From Nitrospirota bacterium (GTDB lineage Bacteria; Nitrospirota_A; Leptospirillia; Leptospirillales; Leptospirillaceae), in NCBI GenBank assembly GCA_027335985.1, contig DAHWGX010000005.1, forward strand, positions 21,641 through 85,640: 64,000 bases of DNA, in the 5' to 3' direction. A program made the translations under genes and the position numbers. The notes beneath the pieces were generated by a model. The model had not been told where the DNA came from. It worked only from the letters and a program-made list of their open reading frames with translations, and did no database searches. Below, one piece after another: positions 1-9,075 of this stretch (its first letter is position 1; each line of letters begins with the position of its first letter).

Positions 1-1322
1 TTCCGGAGATCCACCTCCCTTCCGTTTCCCGAAAGCTTGGAGAGTGGGCCGCGACCACCCCCGTCTGTGCCGTGGCTGACATTCGGGAGTCCGCCGGAGT
101 CATCGCCTCCGCGTGGTGGGACTTCCCCAGCCAGAGTCTGGAGATCGTCGGGGTCACAGGGACCAACGGAAAAACGACCTCGAGCTTTCTGACCCGGGAA
201 ATCCTCGAGGCCGCGGGGAAGCGGAGCGGACTGATCGGGACAGTCTGGTTCGACTTGGGGAAGGGTCTGGTCGAAGCCCCCCAGACCACTCCCGGAGCCC
301 TTTTCCTTCAGGAATCCTTTGCGCAGGCGCGGGAAAACGGACTTGCGGCGGTCTCGATGGAGGTTTCATCCCATGCCCTTGACCAGGAGCGTGTGGCCGG
401 GACCCGCTTTTCGGCCGTCCACTTTACGAACCTGACCCGGGATCATCTCGACTACCACAAAACCTTCGAGGACTACTTCCTCGCCAAATCCCGTTTGATC
501 CTCTGGACCAACCCTGACGGGAGCCGGCCTCCGGCGGTGGTGAACGCCGACGATCCCTACGGGAGAAGACTGCTCGAAAGACTTCGTGGGGACGGGCGCA
601 AATGTCTGTCGTACGGTCACGATCCCGCCTTCGACATTCACCCCGGGAAGGTTCGGATCACCCTCGACGGGATCGAAGGATCGGTCCGGATTCCGGGGGG
701 AGTGATTCAGGTCGCTTCTGCCCTCCCGGGTGACTTCAATCTCCAAAACCTCATGGGATCCATCGGTTGCGCGCATCTGTTGGGGATCCCCCCCGGAGAG
801 ATCGAGAAGGGTATCCGGAGCCTGTCCGGCGTTCCCGGACGTTTTGAAAGGGTCAATCCTGGCGGACAGTTCGCTGTGATCGTTGATTACGCCCATACCG
901 ACGACGCCCTGAGGAACATCCTTACCTCCCTCCGGCCTCTGACGTCCGGCCGGATCATCACCGTCTTCGGATGCGGGGGGGACCGGGACCGGGGCAAGCG
1001 TCCCCGGATGGGACGGGTGGCCGGGGAGCTGTCCGATCTCGTGATCCTGACCTCGGACAATCCCCGGACAGAGGATCCCGGTGCAATCATGGACGAAGTT
1101 GTCCCGGGGATTCAGGAATCGGGGAAGGACTTCATCCGGGAAGTGGACCGGAAAGCGGCCATCGCGAGGGCCATGGCCCTGGCCCGTCCGGGCGATGCCG
1201 TCCTGATCGCTGGGAAGGGCCACGAACCCTATCAGATCCTGGGGAAGAGCAAGACCTCCTTCGACGACCGTCTCGTTGCCCGGGAGTGTCTGACCGGCCT
1301 GACCGGGGGGCGGGAATCGTGA
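1..1322 (+). CDS. murE: MurE, UDP-MurNAc-tripeptide (meso-DAP) synthetase, 5' end cut by window
   Basis: Cytoplasmic ligase that adds meso-diaminopimelate to UDP-MurNAc-L-Ala-D-Glu. The reading frame is open to the left edge (codons from base 3), so about 50 N-terminal residues lie outside; 439 residues are visible. The ATP-binding loop GTNGKTT lies near visible residue 52, followed by the conserved EVSSHAL and the DNPR motif (SDNPRTEDP) that family knowledge links to DAP rather than lysine. The C-terminal ligase domain ends with AGKGHE. First gene seen of a + strand dcw cluster; its stop overlaps the murF GTG start. The GTG at 72 is internal, not the start. Confidence 0.97.
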   Translation, partial: PEIHLPSVSRKLGEWAATTPVCAVADIRESAGVIASAWWDFPSQSLEIVGVTGTNGKTTSSFLTREILEAAGKRSGLIGTVWFDLGKGLVEAPQTTPGALFLQESFAQARENGLAAVSMEVSSHALDQERVAGTRFSAVHFTNLTRDHLDYHKTFEDYFLAKSRLILWTNPDGSRPPAVVNADDPYGRRLLERLRGDGRKCLSYGHDPAFDIHPGKVRITLDGIEGSVRIPGGVIQVASALPGDFNLQNLMGSIGCAHLLGIPPGEIEKGIRSLSGVPGRFERVNPGGQFAVIVDYAHTDDALRNILTSLRPLTSGRIITVFGCGGDRDRGKRPRMGRVAGELSDLVILTSDNPRTEDPGAIMDEVVPGIQESGKDFIREVDRKAAIARAMALARPGDAVLIAGKGHEPYQILGKSKTSFDDRLVARECLTGLTGGRES

Positions 1323-2734
1323 CGGATCCCTTCGTCTCCGCCTGGAGGACGCGGGAAGCCCTGGGGGGAACCTGGAAAAAGTCCAAGGGATCCCCCACGG
1401 AGACGGATTGGATCAACGCACGCAGCGACTCCCGTCTGGTCGTCAAGGGGGATGTTTTCGTGGCACTTCCCGGGGTGCGCACGGATGGCCACGAGCATCT
1501 TGAAGAAGCCCGCAGGAAAGGAGCGCTCTTTGCTGTCGTACAGCGTCCTGTCGAAACCACCCTTCTCCCGCAGCTCGTGGTTCAGGACACCGTTCTGGCT
1601 CTCAGAACCTTGGCTACGCTGGCCCTGGAGGCTCACCGGAAAGCGGGACACCGCCTGGTGACGCTCACTGGATCCGTGGGAAAGACCACGACACGGGAGC
1701 TCGTGCGCCGGGGGCTCGCGCCGGAGGGGGGAGCCCACGCCAGCCATGCAAATGAGAACAACGAGATCGGAGTTCCTCTCACGCTCCTCTCCTGGCCCAC
1801 CGATCTGCGGAATTGCGTCCTCGAGGCAGGGGTGAGAAAGCCGGGGGATATGGATTATCTTGCGCCATTGCTGCAGGCTGACGTCGGCATCGTCACCGCC
1901 ATCGCCCCTGGCCACCTCGAGATCCTCGGGTCGGTCGACTCCGTCTGGGCTGAAAAGTCGAAGCTTCTCCGGGAGATCCTTCCCGGAGGGACCCGGGTCG
2001 TCCCCGAACCGGTTCGTCGGATGTTCGGCTCTGATCCCCTTTTCGGGGACCTGACCCGGACCCTTGTGGCTGGAGCCATCGGGGAGGGACCCTCCCCCCC
2101 GGGGACGGTGACCGCCCTCCTCCAGGGGAACCCCGGAATGTTCCTTCATGTGAAGGAGTGGGGAATCGACCTTCCCCTTTCACGCCCTTCGCTGGCCTTG
2201 GCCTGGTGCACCCTCCTGGCCCTCATCGCTCTTCGCTCGCTCGGCGTTCCTCCGGCTGCGGGGGCGGCCCGCCTGGCCGGCTACGAGGGGCTTCCTGGCC
2301 GGATGGAGCGGAAGACGCTTTCGTCGGGGCTTCTGATTCTGCTCGATCACTACAATGCCAACCCGGCTTCGATGCATGAAGCGCTCGACTGGCTGGCCCG
2401 AGAACGGGCATCCCGATCCGGGTCTCGATCCTTTGCGATCCTGGGGGATATGCTGGAGCTGGGAGAGCAGAGCGCGGCCTTCCATGAGGAGATGGGAAAG
2501 CAGGCCTCGCGGACGGGAGTCGAACGTCTCTGGTACAGGGGAAATGAGCGGTCAGCCTTCGAACGGGGATTCCGGACGGCGGGAGGTGATCCTGACCGGA
2601 TACGGGGAGCCGAGGAATTCACGGAAGACCTCAGGAGGGGGCGCGGGCCGGAGGGTGGAGACATCCTTCTGGTCAAGGCGTCCCGCGGGATGAAACTCGA
2701 AGAGGTCGTGGCCCCTCTTCTTGAAGGGATATAG
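1319..2734 (+). CDS. murF: MurF, UDP-MurNAc-pentapeptide synthetase
   Basis: Adds D-Ala-D-Ala to UDP-MurNAc-tripeptide, the last cytoplasmic nucleotide-precursor step. I chose GTG at 1319, overlapping the murE stop by 4 nt (GTGA), rather than the longer upstream frame inside murE. The 471 residues fit the family. The Mur ligase ATP loop GSVGKTTTRE, the following HANENNEIG segment, the LDHYNANPASM motif of the C-terminal part and GDMLELG are all visible. It is followed 3 nt later by mraY. Identity is secure from motifs and gene order. Confidence 0.96.
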   Translation: MTDPFVSAWRTREALGGTWKKSKGSPTETDWINARSDSRLVVKGDVFVALPGVRTDGHEHLEEARRKGALFAVVQRPVETTLLPQLVVQDTVLALRTLATLALEAHRKAGHRLVTLTGSVGKTTTRELVRRGLAPEGGAHASHANENNEIGVPLTLLSWPTDLRNCVLEAGVRKPGDMDYLAPLLQADVGIVTAIAPGHLEILGSVDSVWAEKSKLLREILPGGTRVVPEPVRRMFGSDPLFGDLTRTLVAGAIGEGPSPPGTVTALLQGNPGMFLHVKEWGIDLPLSRPSLALAWCTLLALIALRSLGVPPAAGAARLAGYEGLPGRMERKTLSSGLLILLDHYNANPASMHEALDWLARERASRSGSRSFAILGDMLELGEQSAAFHEEMGKQASRTGVERLWYRGNERSAFERGFRTAGGDPDRIRGAEEFTEDLRRGRGPEGGDILLVKASRGMKLEEVVAPLLEGI

Positions 2735-2737
2735 GCC

Positions 2738-3811
2738 TTGCTGTATCAACTGTTCTACCTCCATCACATGGTGCCGGCCCTCAATGTTTTCCGGTACATC
2801 ACCTTTCGGTCGATCTACGCAACCCTGACGGCCCTTGCCTTCGCCCTTCTGATGGGGCCACTCCTGATCCGTGCCCTCCGCCGCCTCCAGATCGGTCAGG
2901 AGGTCCGGGACGACGGACCCCAAAGCCATCTTTCGAAAAAGGGAACCCCGACGATGGGGGGGGTTCTCATTACCGGCTCGCTTTTGTTTTCTGTCCTTCT
3001 CTGGGCCGACCTTACCAACAGGTACGTATGGATGGTCGTGGCCAGCTTCCTCGCGAACGGGGCCATCGGCTTCGCGGACGACTATCTGAAGGTTGTCAGG
3101 AAGAGATCGAAAGGATTGTCCGCACGCCAGAAGTTCTCCCTCCAGATCGGTGTGGCCCTTCTCCTGTCCCTGTGGTTTATGAGCAGCCTTCCGGGCGATA
3201 CCCGGATCGTGGTTCCCTTCTTCAAGACCCTGAATCCCGCCCTGGGGGTCTTCTTTCTGCCCTTTCTGGTGCTGGTGCTGGTCGGAACGGCCAACGCCGT
3301 GAACCTGACCGACGGTCTCGATGGTCTGGCCATCGGTCCCACGATCGTCGTGAGCCTCTCCTTCGTGGTGATCAGCTACCTTGTGGGCCATCATCTCTTC
3401 GCAGCCTATCTGAAGATACTCGAGGTTCCCGGAGCCGGGGAGCTTGCTGTGGTCATGGGTGCGATGGTGGGCGCCGCTCTGGGATTCCTGTGGTTCAACA
3501 CCTATCCGGCCCAGGTGTTCATGGGGGACACGGGTTCTCTTGCCATCGGGGGCGCGATCGGCATGGCTGCGATCATCACGCGCCAGGAGCTTCTGCTCCT
3601 GATTGTCGGAGGGGTGTTCGTGGCGGAAGCCCTTTCCGTCATCCTTCAGGTCGGCTCCTACAAGCTCAGAAAAAAGCGCATCTTCCGGATGGCCCCCATC
3701 CATCACCACTTTGAGCTCGGGGGCGTATCCGAGCCCAAGGTCATCGTCCGCTTCTGGATCGTCTCGGTGGTTCTGGCACTGATCGCTCTTTCGACATTCA
3801 AGCTCCGATAG
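2738..3811 (+). CDS. mraY: MraY, phospho-MurNAc-pentapeptide transferase
   Basis: Integral membrane enzyme that moves phospho-MurNAc-pentapeptide to undecaprenyl phosphate, giving lipid I. It has 357 residues with about ten hydrophobic helices, the usual size. Diagnostic motifs are seen: KKGTPTMGG near the N-terminus, the FADDYLK aspartate pair, NAVNLTDGLDGLA, and the cytoplasmic MAPIHHHFELGG histidine loop. The start is TTG 3 nt after the murF stop; the upstream GAAGGGATATAGGCC gives a modest ribosome site within murF. It lies between murF and murD as in classical dcw clusters. Confidence 0.97.
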   Translation: MLYQLFYLHHMVPALNVFRYITFRSIYATLTALAFALLMGPLLIRALRRLQIGQEVRDDGPQSHLSKKGTPTMGGVLITGSLLFSVLLWADLTNRYVWMVVASFLANGAIGFADDYLKVVRKRSKGLSARQKFSLQIGVALLLSLWFMSSLPGDTRIVVPFFKTLNPALGVFFLPFLVLVLVGTANAVNLTDGLDGLAIGPTIVVSLSFVVISYLVGHHLFAAYLKILEVPGAGELAVVMGAMVGAALGFLWFNTYPAQVFMGDTGSLAIGGAIGMAAIITRQELLLLIVGGVFVAEALSVILQVGSYKLRKKRIFRMAPIHHHFELGGVSEPKVIVRFWIVSVVLALIALSTFKLR

Positions 3812-3823
3812 GGGGGAGGAGCC

Positions 3824-5320
3824 ATGGAAGAATTTATCGGGAGGGGTTCGGAGGTGCTGGTGATCGGAGGGGGGCGTTCGGGCCTTGCCGCCGCGAACCT
3901 GGCCCTCGACCTGGGCGCTTCCGTCTCGGTGGTCGACGACGATCCCGGAACCTTTGCGACACCGCCGTGGGAGGCACTCAGAAGACACGGGGGAAGGATT
4001 CTCTCCGACAGGAGGATCGGACCCTGGATCCGGGAATGGCCCTCTCCCGTCCTGGTGAGTCCGGGCGTTCCGCCCGTCCGCTGGTCGGGAGAAGTGGTGG
4101 CGCCGCCCCTTCCCCAAGTGCGGGGAGAGCTCGAGTGGGCGGCATCGCTCTGGCCACATCCCGTCATCGCAATCGCGGGAACGAACGGAAAATCCACCAC
4201 GACGGCCCTCGTGGCCCATCTCCTCGCGGAAGCGGGGTGGAGGCCTTTTGTCGGAGGGAACTTCGGAACCCCGCTTTCGGAAGGGGTCCGGAAGGTCCGG
4301 GAGGCGATCGGAAAGGGCCGTCCCTCACCTTATGATGTCGGGGTCGTCGAGGTCTCGAGCTTCCAGACAGAATCGATGCAGTCCTTCTCTCCGGTTCTTT
4401 ATCTCCTGCTCAACATCACTCCCGACCACCTTGACCGCTATGGAGATTATGCGCTGTACAGGGGAGCCAAAATGAGGGCCGTCTCCCTTTTCGGTCCGGA
4501 TACGACGGTGATCTGGAACGCGGACCAGGAGGATTACCGGAGCGGACGTTCCATCGGCTCCGCCAGGGAGGCGTTTGTCATCCGGGCGGGCTCGCCTGGA
4601 GACGCTTTCGGCGATGCTCCCGTTCTCCGGATCCACCCGGACCGGATGGAGATCGCGGGGGTGTCGGGAATCGTTCCGGGACGCGCCGTCTCCACGGAAA
4701 AATTCATGTTGACGGGTGGCGGAAACCGCCAGAATCTCGGATTTTCCCTTCTGGCGGCGGTCCTGTTTCTGGAGGGACAGGGCCGGACGGTCCCGCTGGA
4801 TCTCCTGGAACGTGGGGTCGCCACATTCACAGGTCTTCCCCACCGGATGGAACGGATTGCCACCGTCCGCGGGGTGACCTTCGTGAATGATTCGAAGGCG
4901 ACGAACGTCGGGGCGGTTGAAGCTGCTCTGGCCGGTCTTTCCGATGTGGAGAAGCCGAACACGGTCCTGATCATGGGAGGCCGTGACAAGGGCGGATCCT
5001 ATCTTCCCCTCGTCCCGGGTATCCGGCGCCATGTCAAGGAGGTGGTGGTCCTCGGGGAGGCGCGCGAAAAGATTCGCCAGGAGCTTTCCCCTTATGTGGC
5101 CGTGGAGGAAGCTTCTGACTTCTACGAGGCCGTGGCCAGGGCTTTTTCCGCGGCCGATCCGGGCGAAATCGTTCTTCTCTCTCCCGCCTGTTCGAGCTAT
5201 GACATGTTCCACGGGTACGAGGAACGCGGGGACCGGTTCCGGGAAGCGGTGAGGCGTCTAGAGGAACAGTTTGGCGGAGAAAGGACTCGGCATGCTCCCG
5301 ACCATCGGCACAAAGGCTGA
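3824..5320 (+). CDS. murD: MurD, UDP-MurNAc-L-Ala:D-Glu ligase
   Basis: Cytoplasmic ligase that adds D-glutamate to UDP-MurNAc-L-alanine. ATG is preceded by GGGGGGAGGAGCC, a strong ribosome site. At 498 residues it is slightly long for the family, partly through a basic tail after the last conserved segment (LLSPACSSYDMFHGYEERGDRF). An N-terminal Rossmann-like segment (VIGGGRSGLAAANLAL), the ATP loop GTNGKSTT, NITPDHLDRYGD and FVNDSKATN are visible. The 3' end overlaps the probable ftsW start by about 29 nt. Confidence 0.96.
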   Translation: MEEFIGRGSEVLVIGGGRSGLAAANLALDLGASVSVVDDDPGTFATPPWEALRRHGGRILSDRRIGPWIREWPSPVLVSPGVPPVRWSGEVVAPPLPQVRGELEWAASLWPHPVIAIAGTNGKSTTTALVAHLLAEAGWRPFVGGNFGTPLSEGVRKVREAIGKGRPSPYDVGVVEVSSFQTESMQSFSPVLYLLLNITPDHLDRYGDYALYRGAKMRAVSLFGPDTTVIWNADQEDYRSGRSIGSAREAFVIRAGSPGDAFGDAPVLRIHPDRMEIAGVSGIVPGRAVSTEKFMLTGGGNRQNLGFSLLAAVLFLEGQGRTVPLDLLERGVATFTGLPHRMERIATVRGVTFVNDSKATNVGAVEAALAGLSDVEKPNTVLIMGGRDKGGSYLPLVPGIRRHVKEVVVLGEAREKIRQELSPYVAVEEASDFYEAVARAFSAADPGEIVLLSPACSSYDMFHGYEERGDRFREAVRRLEEQFGGERTRHAPDHRHKG

Positions 5321-6497
5321 CATGGAAGCCGACCGGCCCAATCCCGAGCGCCTTCCCGCACCGTCGGGGGCGATGGACGGGGCTCTGGCCATTCTGGTCT
5401 TTCTCCTGATGATGTTGGGAGCCGCTCTGGTCATGTCCGCACGACTCGCCCTAAAGTCTCCCTACCAACTCTTTACGAGGCAGATCCTTTCGACGGCTCT
5501 CGCGCTCGTGGTCATGTTCTCCGTCTCTCGGGTCGACTACCATGTGTGGACCCGCCGGCGACTCCCCCTGTGGGGGGCGGGACTTTTTGCCCTTCTCCTT
5601 CTGATGGTTCCCCACGTGGGGATTGTGCTGAACGGGGCCCGCCGCTGGGTCCATCTCGGCTTTCTGACGCTACAGCCATCCGAGCTCGCGCGCGTGATCC
5701 TGGTGATCCTGATGGCCGCGCTTCTCTCCCGGGAGCGGGTGGAGCAAAAGATTCAGGAAAACCGCCCCCTTGTCATGCGTCTTCCGAAAGCCCTGGGCTT
5801 CGCCTTCCTGATGGTTCCCTACCTGGCCATCATCCTTCACGAACCGGACTTCGGATCGGATCTGTTCATCGTCATCGTCATCGGAGCCATGCTGTTCCTG
5901 GCGGGAGTCTCCATGAGACAGCTGGGTGTTCTGGTCATGGGGCTCGCCGTGGCGGCGGCTCTGTTCCTCTTTCACCACGCCTATGCCCTCGCGCGGTTCC
6001 ACAACTTTTCCCAGACCCATCGTCCGGCATCCCTCCTCGGGACCCAGCTGGGTCAGAGCCTCGTCGCGATCGGCTCCGGGGGGCTCTGGGGGCAGGGCCT
6101 GGGCCACGACTGGATCGGGGGAGGAGTGCTCCCGGAACCGGGAACGGACTTTATCTTCGCACTGGTGGGCGAAGAGCTCGGGTTCTTCTGGTCCGTGGCC
6201 GTCGTGGCCGTTTTCGGGGGAATCTTCTATCTCGGGATGCGGGTCGCCGCCCACTCCCCCGATTTTCTTGGGCGAATCCTGGTTCAGGGGCTCACCCTGT
6301 CTGTTGTTCTGGAGGCCCTGATGAACCTCGGTGTCGTGACCGGAGTCTTCCCGACCAAGGGGATTCCCCTTCCCTTCATGAGCTTCGGAGGATCCTCCCT
6401 TCTTGCGAACGCGTGGGCGATCGGGATCATCCTCTCCGTTTCCCGCTACAGGACGACTTCCGGAGATACCGTCCCGGATAGTGAAGGAGAGGAATAG
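5292..6497 (+). CDS. ftsW: FtsW, septal lipid II polymerase (SEDS family)
   Basis: Polytopic membrane glycosyltransferase of the divisome, of the SEDS family. About ten hydrophobic helices are present with the SEDS signatures NGARRWVHLGFLTLQPSELAR, PEPGTDFIFALVGEELGF and the C-terminal PLPFMSFGGSS. I placed the start at ATG 5292, 5 nt after GAAAGGA; an in-frame upstream TTG at 5271 and an ATG at 5322, just after the murD stop, are alternatives. From 5292 it is 401 residues. Position between murD and murG supports FtsW over RodA. Confidence 0.94.
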   Translation: MLPTIGTKADMEADRPNPERLPAPSGAMDGALAILVFLLMMLGAALVMSARLALKSPYQLFTRQILSTALALVVMFSVSRVDYHVWTRRRLPLWGAGLFALLLLMVPHVGIVLNGARRWVHLGFLTLQPSELARVILVILMAALLSRERVEQKIQENRPLVMRLPKALGFAFLMVPYLAIILHEPDFGSDLFIVIVIGAMLFLAGVSMRQLGVLVMGLAVAAALFLFHHAYALARFHNFSQTHRPASLLGTQLGQSLVAIGSGGLWGQGLGHDWIGGGVLPEPGTDFIFALVGEELGFFWSVAVVAVFGGIFYLGMRVAAHSPDFLGRILVQGLTLSVVLEALMNLGVVTGVFPTKGIPLPFMSFGGSSLLANAWAIGIILSVSRYRTTSGDTVPDSEGEE

Positions 6498-6500
6498 TCC

Positions 6501-7571
6501 TTGGGCGCGCTCTACCATGCGGGATCACGGCTTCTGGTGACGGGAGGGGGAACGGGAGGTCATGTCATTCCGGCCATCGAACTTGCCCGGGCGCATCGTG
6601 AGCGGGCCAACTCCCCCGTGTTTTACGCAGGGGGTGACGGGAGTCTCGAGGCCCGCCTGGCAAAGGAGGCCCGCATCCCGTTCTTTCCGGTCAGCTCTGG
6701 CGGCTTTGTCGGAAAGAGTCTGGCGGGGAAGCTCATGGGGCTCCGGAAGATGGCGGCCGGAATCCCTTCGGCCATGAAGATCCTGGCGGAAAGCCGCCCC
6801 GACCTCGTGATCGGAACCGGAGGCTATGTGCAGGTCCCCGTTGTACTGGCCGCCCGGATTCGAGGACTCCCTGTTGTGCTCCTCGAGCCGAACAGGGTTC
6901 CCGGGCTGGCCAACCGGCTTCTCCGCCCCCTGGCCGCCAAGACTGTCATCTCGGGAGAAGGGGGAGGGATTCCCGTGGCTCCCGGAGTCCGGGGGCCTGA
7001 GCCTCTCCCGGAGCGTTTTTTCAGAAATCCTCCCAGGGTCCTGGTCATGGGAGGGAGTCAGGGAGCCCGGGCCATCAACCGGAAAATTCCGGAAATCTTC
7101 GGGGAATTGAGAAAGATCTCCATCGGACCGATAGAGATATTGCACCAGAGCGGGGAGCGGTGGGTGGAGGAGACGCGGGAGGCCTATCAAAAACTCGGGA
7201 TCCCGGCCCGGGTGGAGGGGTTCCTGTCGGGGATATCGGGGCTGCTCTCAGGGCAGACCCTTGTCATCGCCCGTGCGGGGGCCATGACCATCGCGGAATT
7301 GACCGGATCGGGGACCCCGGCGATTTACATCCCCTTTCCCCATTCGGCCGGGGGACATCAGGAGTTGAACGCCATGTCCCTCTCGAAGGAGGGCGGAGGC
7401 TGGTCCTGGCGGGAGGATCGTCTCGAAGATCCGGGGGGATGCGCCCAAGACCTCGCCCGAATTCTCGTTGACCGGGAGGGGCTTTACGCCATCGCCAGAA
7501 ATGCATGGCGTCTCTCTCCGGCGGTTCCTGCGGAAGAGTGGCTCCATGCATTGGAATTGTGTTATGTATAA
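6501..7571 (+). CDS. murG: MurG, lipid II synthase (GlcNAc transferase)
   Basis: Peripheral membrane GT-B glycosyltransferase that converts lipid I to lipid II. It has 356 residues with the glycine-rich loop TGGGTGGHVIPA at residues 14-25, the HxHG-equivalent region LLEPNRVPGLANR, the second-domain GGSQGARAIN, and the UDP-GlcNAc site RAGAMTIAELTGSGTPAIYIPFPHSAGGHQ. The TTG start lies 3 nt after ftsW, with GAAGGAGAGG just upstream inside ftsW. The gene ends about 90 nt before murC, the largest gap in this part of the cluster, which holds a promoter. Confidence 0.96.
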   Translation: MGALYHAGSRLLVTGGGTGGHVIPAIELARAHRERANSPVFYAGGDGSLEARLAKEARIPFFPVSSGGFVGKSLAGKLMGLRKMAAGIPSAMKILAESRPDLVIGTGGYVQVPVVLAARIRGLPVVLLEPNRVPGLANRLLRPLAAKTVISGEGGGIPVAPGVRGPEPLPERFFRNPPRVLVMGGSQGARAINRKIPEIFGELRKISIGPIEILHQSGERWVEETREAYQKLGIPARVEGFLSGISGLLSGQTLVIARAGAMTIAELTGSGTPAIYIPFPHSAGGHQELNAMSLSKEGGGWSWREDRLEDPGGCAQDLARILVDREGLYAIARNAWRLSPAVPAEEWLHALELCYV

Positions 7572-7608
7572 ACTTAATCGATTATCTTTGTATGTGTCAT
7601 GAATCGTC

Positions 7609-7637
7609 TTGGAACATGAGTGCCAATCCGTTACAAT
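7609..7637 (+). promoter_or_regulatory. Candidate sigma-70-type promoter before murC
   Basis: TTGGAA (7609-7614) and TACAAT (7632-7637) are separated by exactly 17 bp in an AT-rich gap. Transcription would begin near 7644, leaving a leader of about 20 nt before ATG 7663. This supports the downstream murC start over in-frame starts at 7609 and 7636, which would lie inside the promoter. It would give murC and the downstream genes a second promoter within the dcw cluster. Confidence 0.6.
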
Positions 7638-7662
7638 GGTGGAAGAAACCTCGGAGGGCGCG

Positions 7663-9075
7663 ATGCGCAAAAAAACGGGAAAGAAGGTTCATTTTATCGG
7701 AATTGGCGGGGCGGGAATGGCTCCCATTGCCGAAATACTTCTGGAAAGAGGCGTGGCCGTCTCGGGCTCGGATATCGGAACGAACGACTGCACCCGGCGA
7801 TTGGCGGAAAAGGGAGCGACCATCATGGAAGGCCACGCGGCCTCCCACATGAACGACGTCTCCCGCGTCGTCGTCTCCTCCGCAATCAAGCCGGGGAATC
7901 CAGAATGGACGGCGGCCATCACCCGGGGAATTCCCGTCGTTCACCGGGGAGACATCCTGGCGGAGCTCCTCAACTCCTCCTTCGGGATCGCGGTGACCGG
8001 CTCTCACGGAAAGACGACCACCACCTCGATGATCGCCACGCTCCTCCTCGCGGCCGGCATGGACCCGACCTGCGTCGTGGGGGGGAAGGTCAGCACCTTC
8101 CCAGGGTGCGCCCTTGTCGGAAAGTCGCCCTATTTTGTCACGGAAGCGGATGAGAGCGACGGATCTTTCCTGAAGCTCGAGCCCCGGATCCGGGTCGTGA
8201 CAAACATCGACCGCGAGCACATGGACTTTTATGGAACCTTCGAAAATCTGGTGGAGGCATTTGCCACATACCTCGATGCGGGAGACGTCGGGGGAATCGG
8301 AGTTTTGTGCATTGATGATCCGGGAATCGTCTCTGTTGTGGCGCGGCTCTCCACCGTTCCCCTGACCTATGGCCTCTCCCAGGAGGCTCGGGTCAGGGCG
8401 GAACGCTTCGCTTACGAGGGGGTGGGGTCGGCGTTCGACGTTATGGTCGATGGAGCCTTCTGGGGGCGGTTTTCCCTGAAGGTGCCTGGCATCCACAACG
8501 TTCTGAACGCCCTGGCCGCAATCTGCGTCGGAATCTGTCTCGAAATATCCCCGGAGACGATGCAGAGGGCCCTTGCCGGCTTCGTCAGCGTCGGAAGGCG
8601 TTTCACGATTCTCGGAGAAAAGGACGGAGTCCTTGTGGTGGATGACTACGGCCATCACCCCACGGAAATCCGTGCAACCCTCTCTGCGGCCCGGCAGGCC
8701 TATCCGAAGCGCCGTATCGTCGCCGTTTTTCAGCCCCATCGTTTTACCCGGGTCAGGGACCTACAGAACGCCTTTGTCGAGGCCTTCGGGGATGCCGACA
8801 GGATTCTGGTGACGGAGATCTATGCGGCGGGAGAAGAGCCAATTCCGGGAGTGGCCGGGGAGGCCCTCTACAATAAGATGCGGGACCGCTGGGGAGAAAA
8901 GGTCGACTACGAGCCACGCCGGGAATGCTGGATGACCCGACTGCTTTCCCTGTTGAAGCCGGGAGACCTGCTCCTGACCCTCGGCGCAGGTGACATCACG
9001 CGACTTGGAAAGGAATTTCTTCTGTGGGAGCCAGCCTCGCTCGTCGCCCGCGAATCCGATCCCGTGAACGTCTAA
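7663..9075 (+). CDS. murC: MurC, UDP-MurNAc:L-alanine ligase
   Basis: Adds L-alanine to UDP-MurNAc, the first amino acid of the stem peptide. ATG 7663 follows GGAGGG at 5 nt spacing. The 470-residue product begins with a Rossmann-type VHFIGIGGAGMAPIAEILL. The ATP loop GSHGKTTTTSM, TEADESDGSFL, NIDREHMDFY and the DDYGHHPTEI motif are all present. The 3' end overlaps murB by 52 nt, an unusually long but plausible overlap in this tightly packed cluster. Confidence 0.96.
   Translation: MRKKTGKKVHFIGIGGAGMAPIAEILLERGVAVSGSDIGTNDCTRRLAEKGATIMEGHAASHMNDVSRVVVSSAIKPGNPEWTAAITRGIPVVHRGDILAELLNSSFGIAVTGSHGKTTTTSMIATLLLAAGMDPTCVVGGKVSTFPGCALVGKSPYFVTEADESDGSFLKLEPRIRVVTNIDREHMDFYGTFENLVEAFATYLDAGDVGGIGVLCIDDPGIVSVVARLSTVPLTYGLSQEARVRAERFAYEGVGSAFDVMVDGAFWGRFSLKVPGIHNVLNALAAICVGICLEISPETMQRALAGFVSVGRRFTILGEKDGVLVVDDYGHHPTEIRATLSAARQAYPKRRIVAVFQPHRFTRVRDLQNAFVEAFGDADRILVTEIYAAGEEPIPGVAGEALYNKMRDRWGEKVDYEPRRECWMTRLLSLLKPGDLLLTLGAGDITRLGKEFLLWEPASLVARESDPVNV

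Noticed and set aside
2552..4219. 555-codon minus frame across murF, mraY and murD
   Set aside because: Antisense to three unmistakable genes; no motif. High GC content creates long spurious frames.
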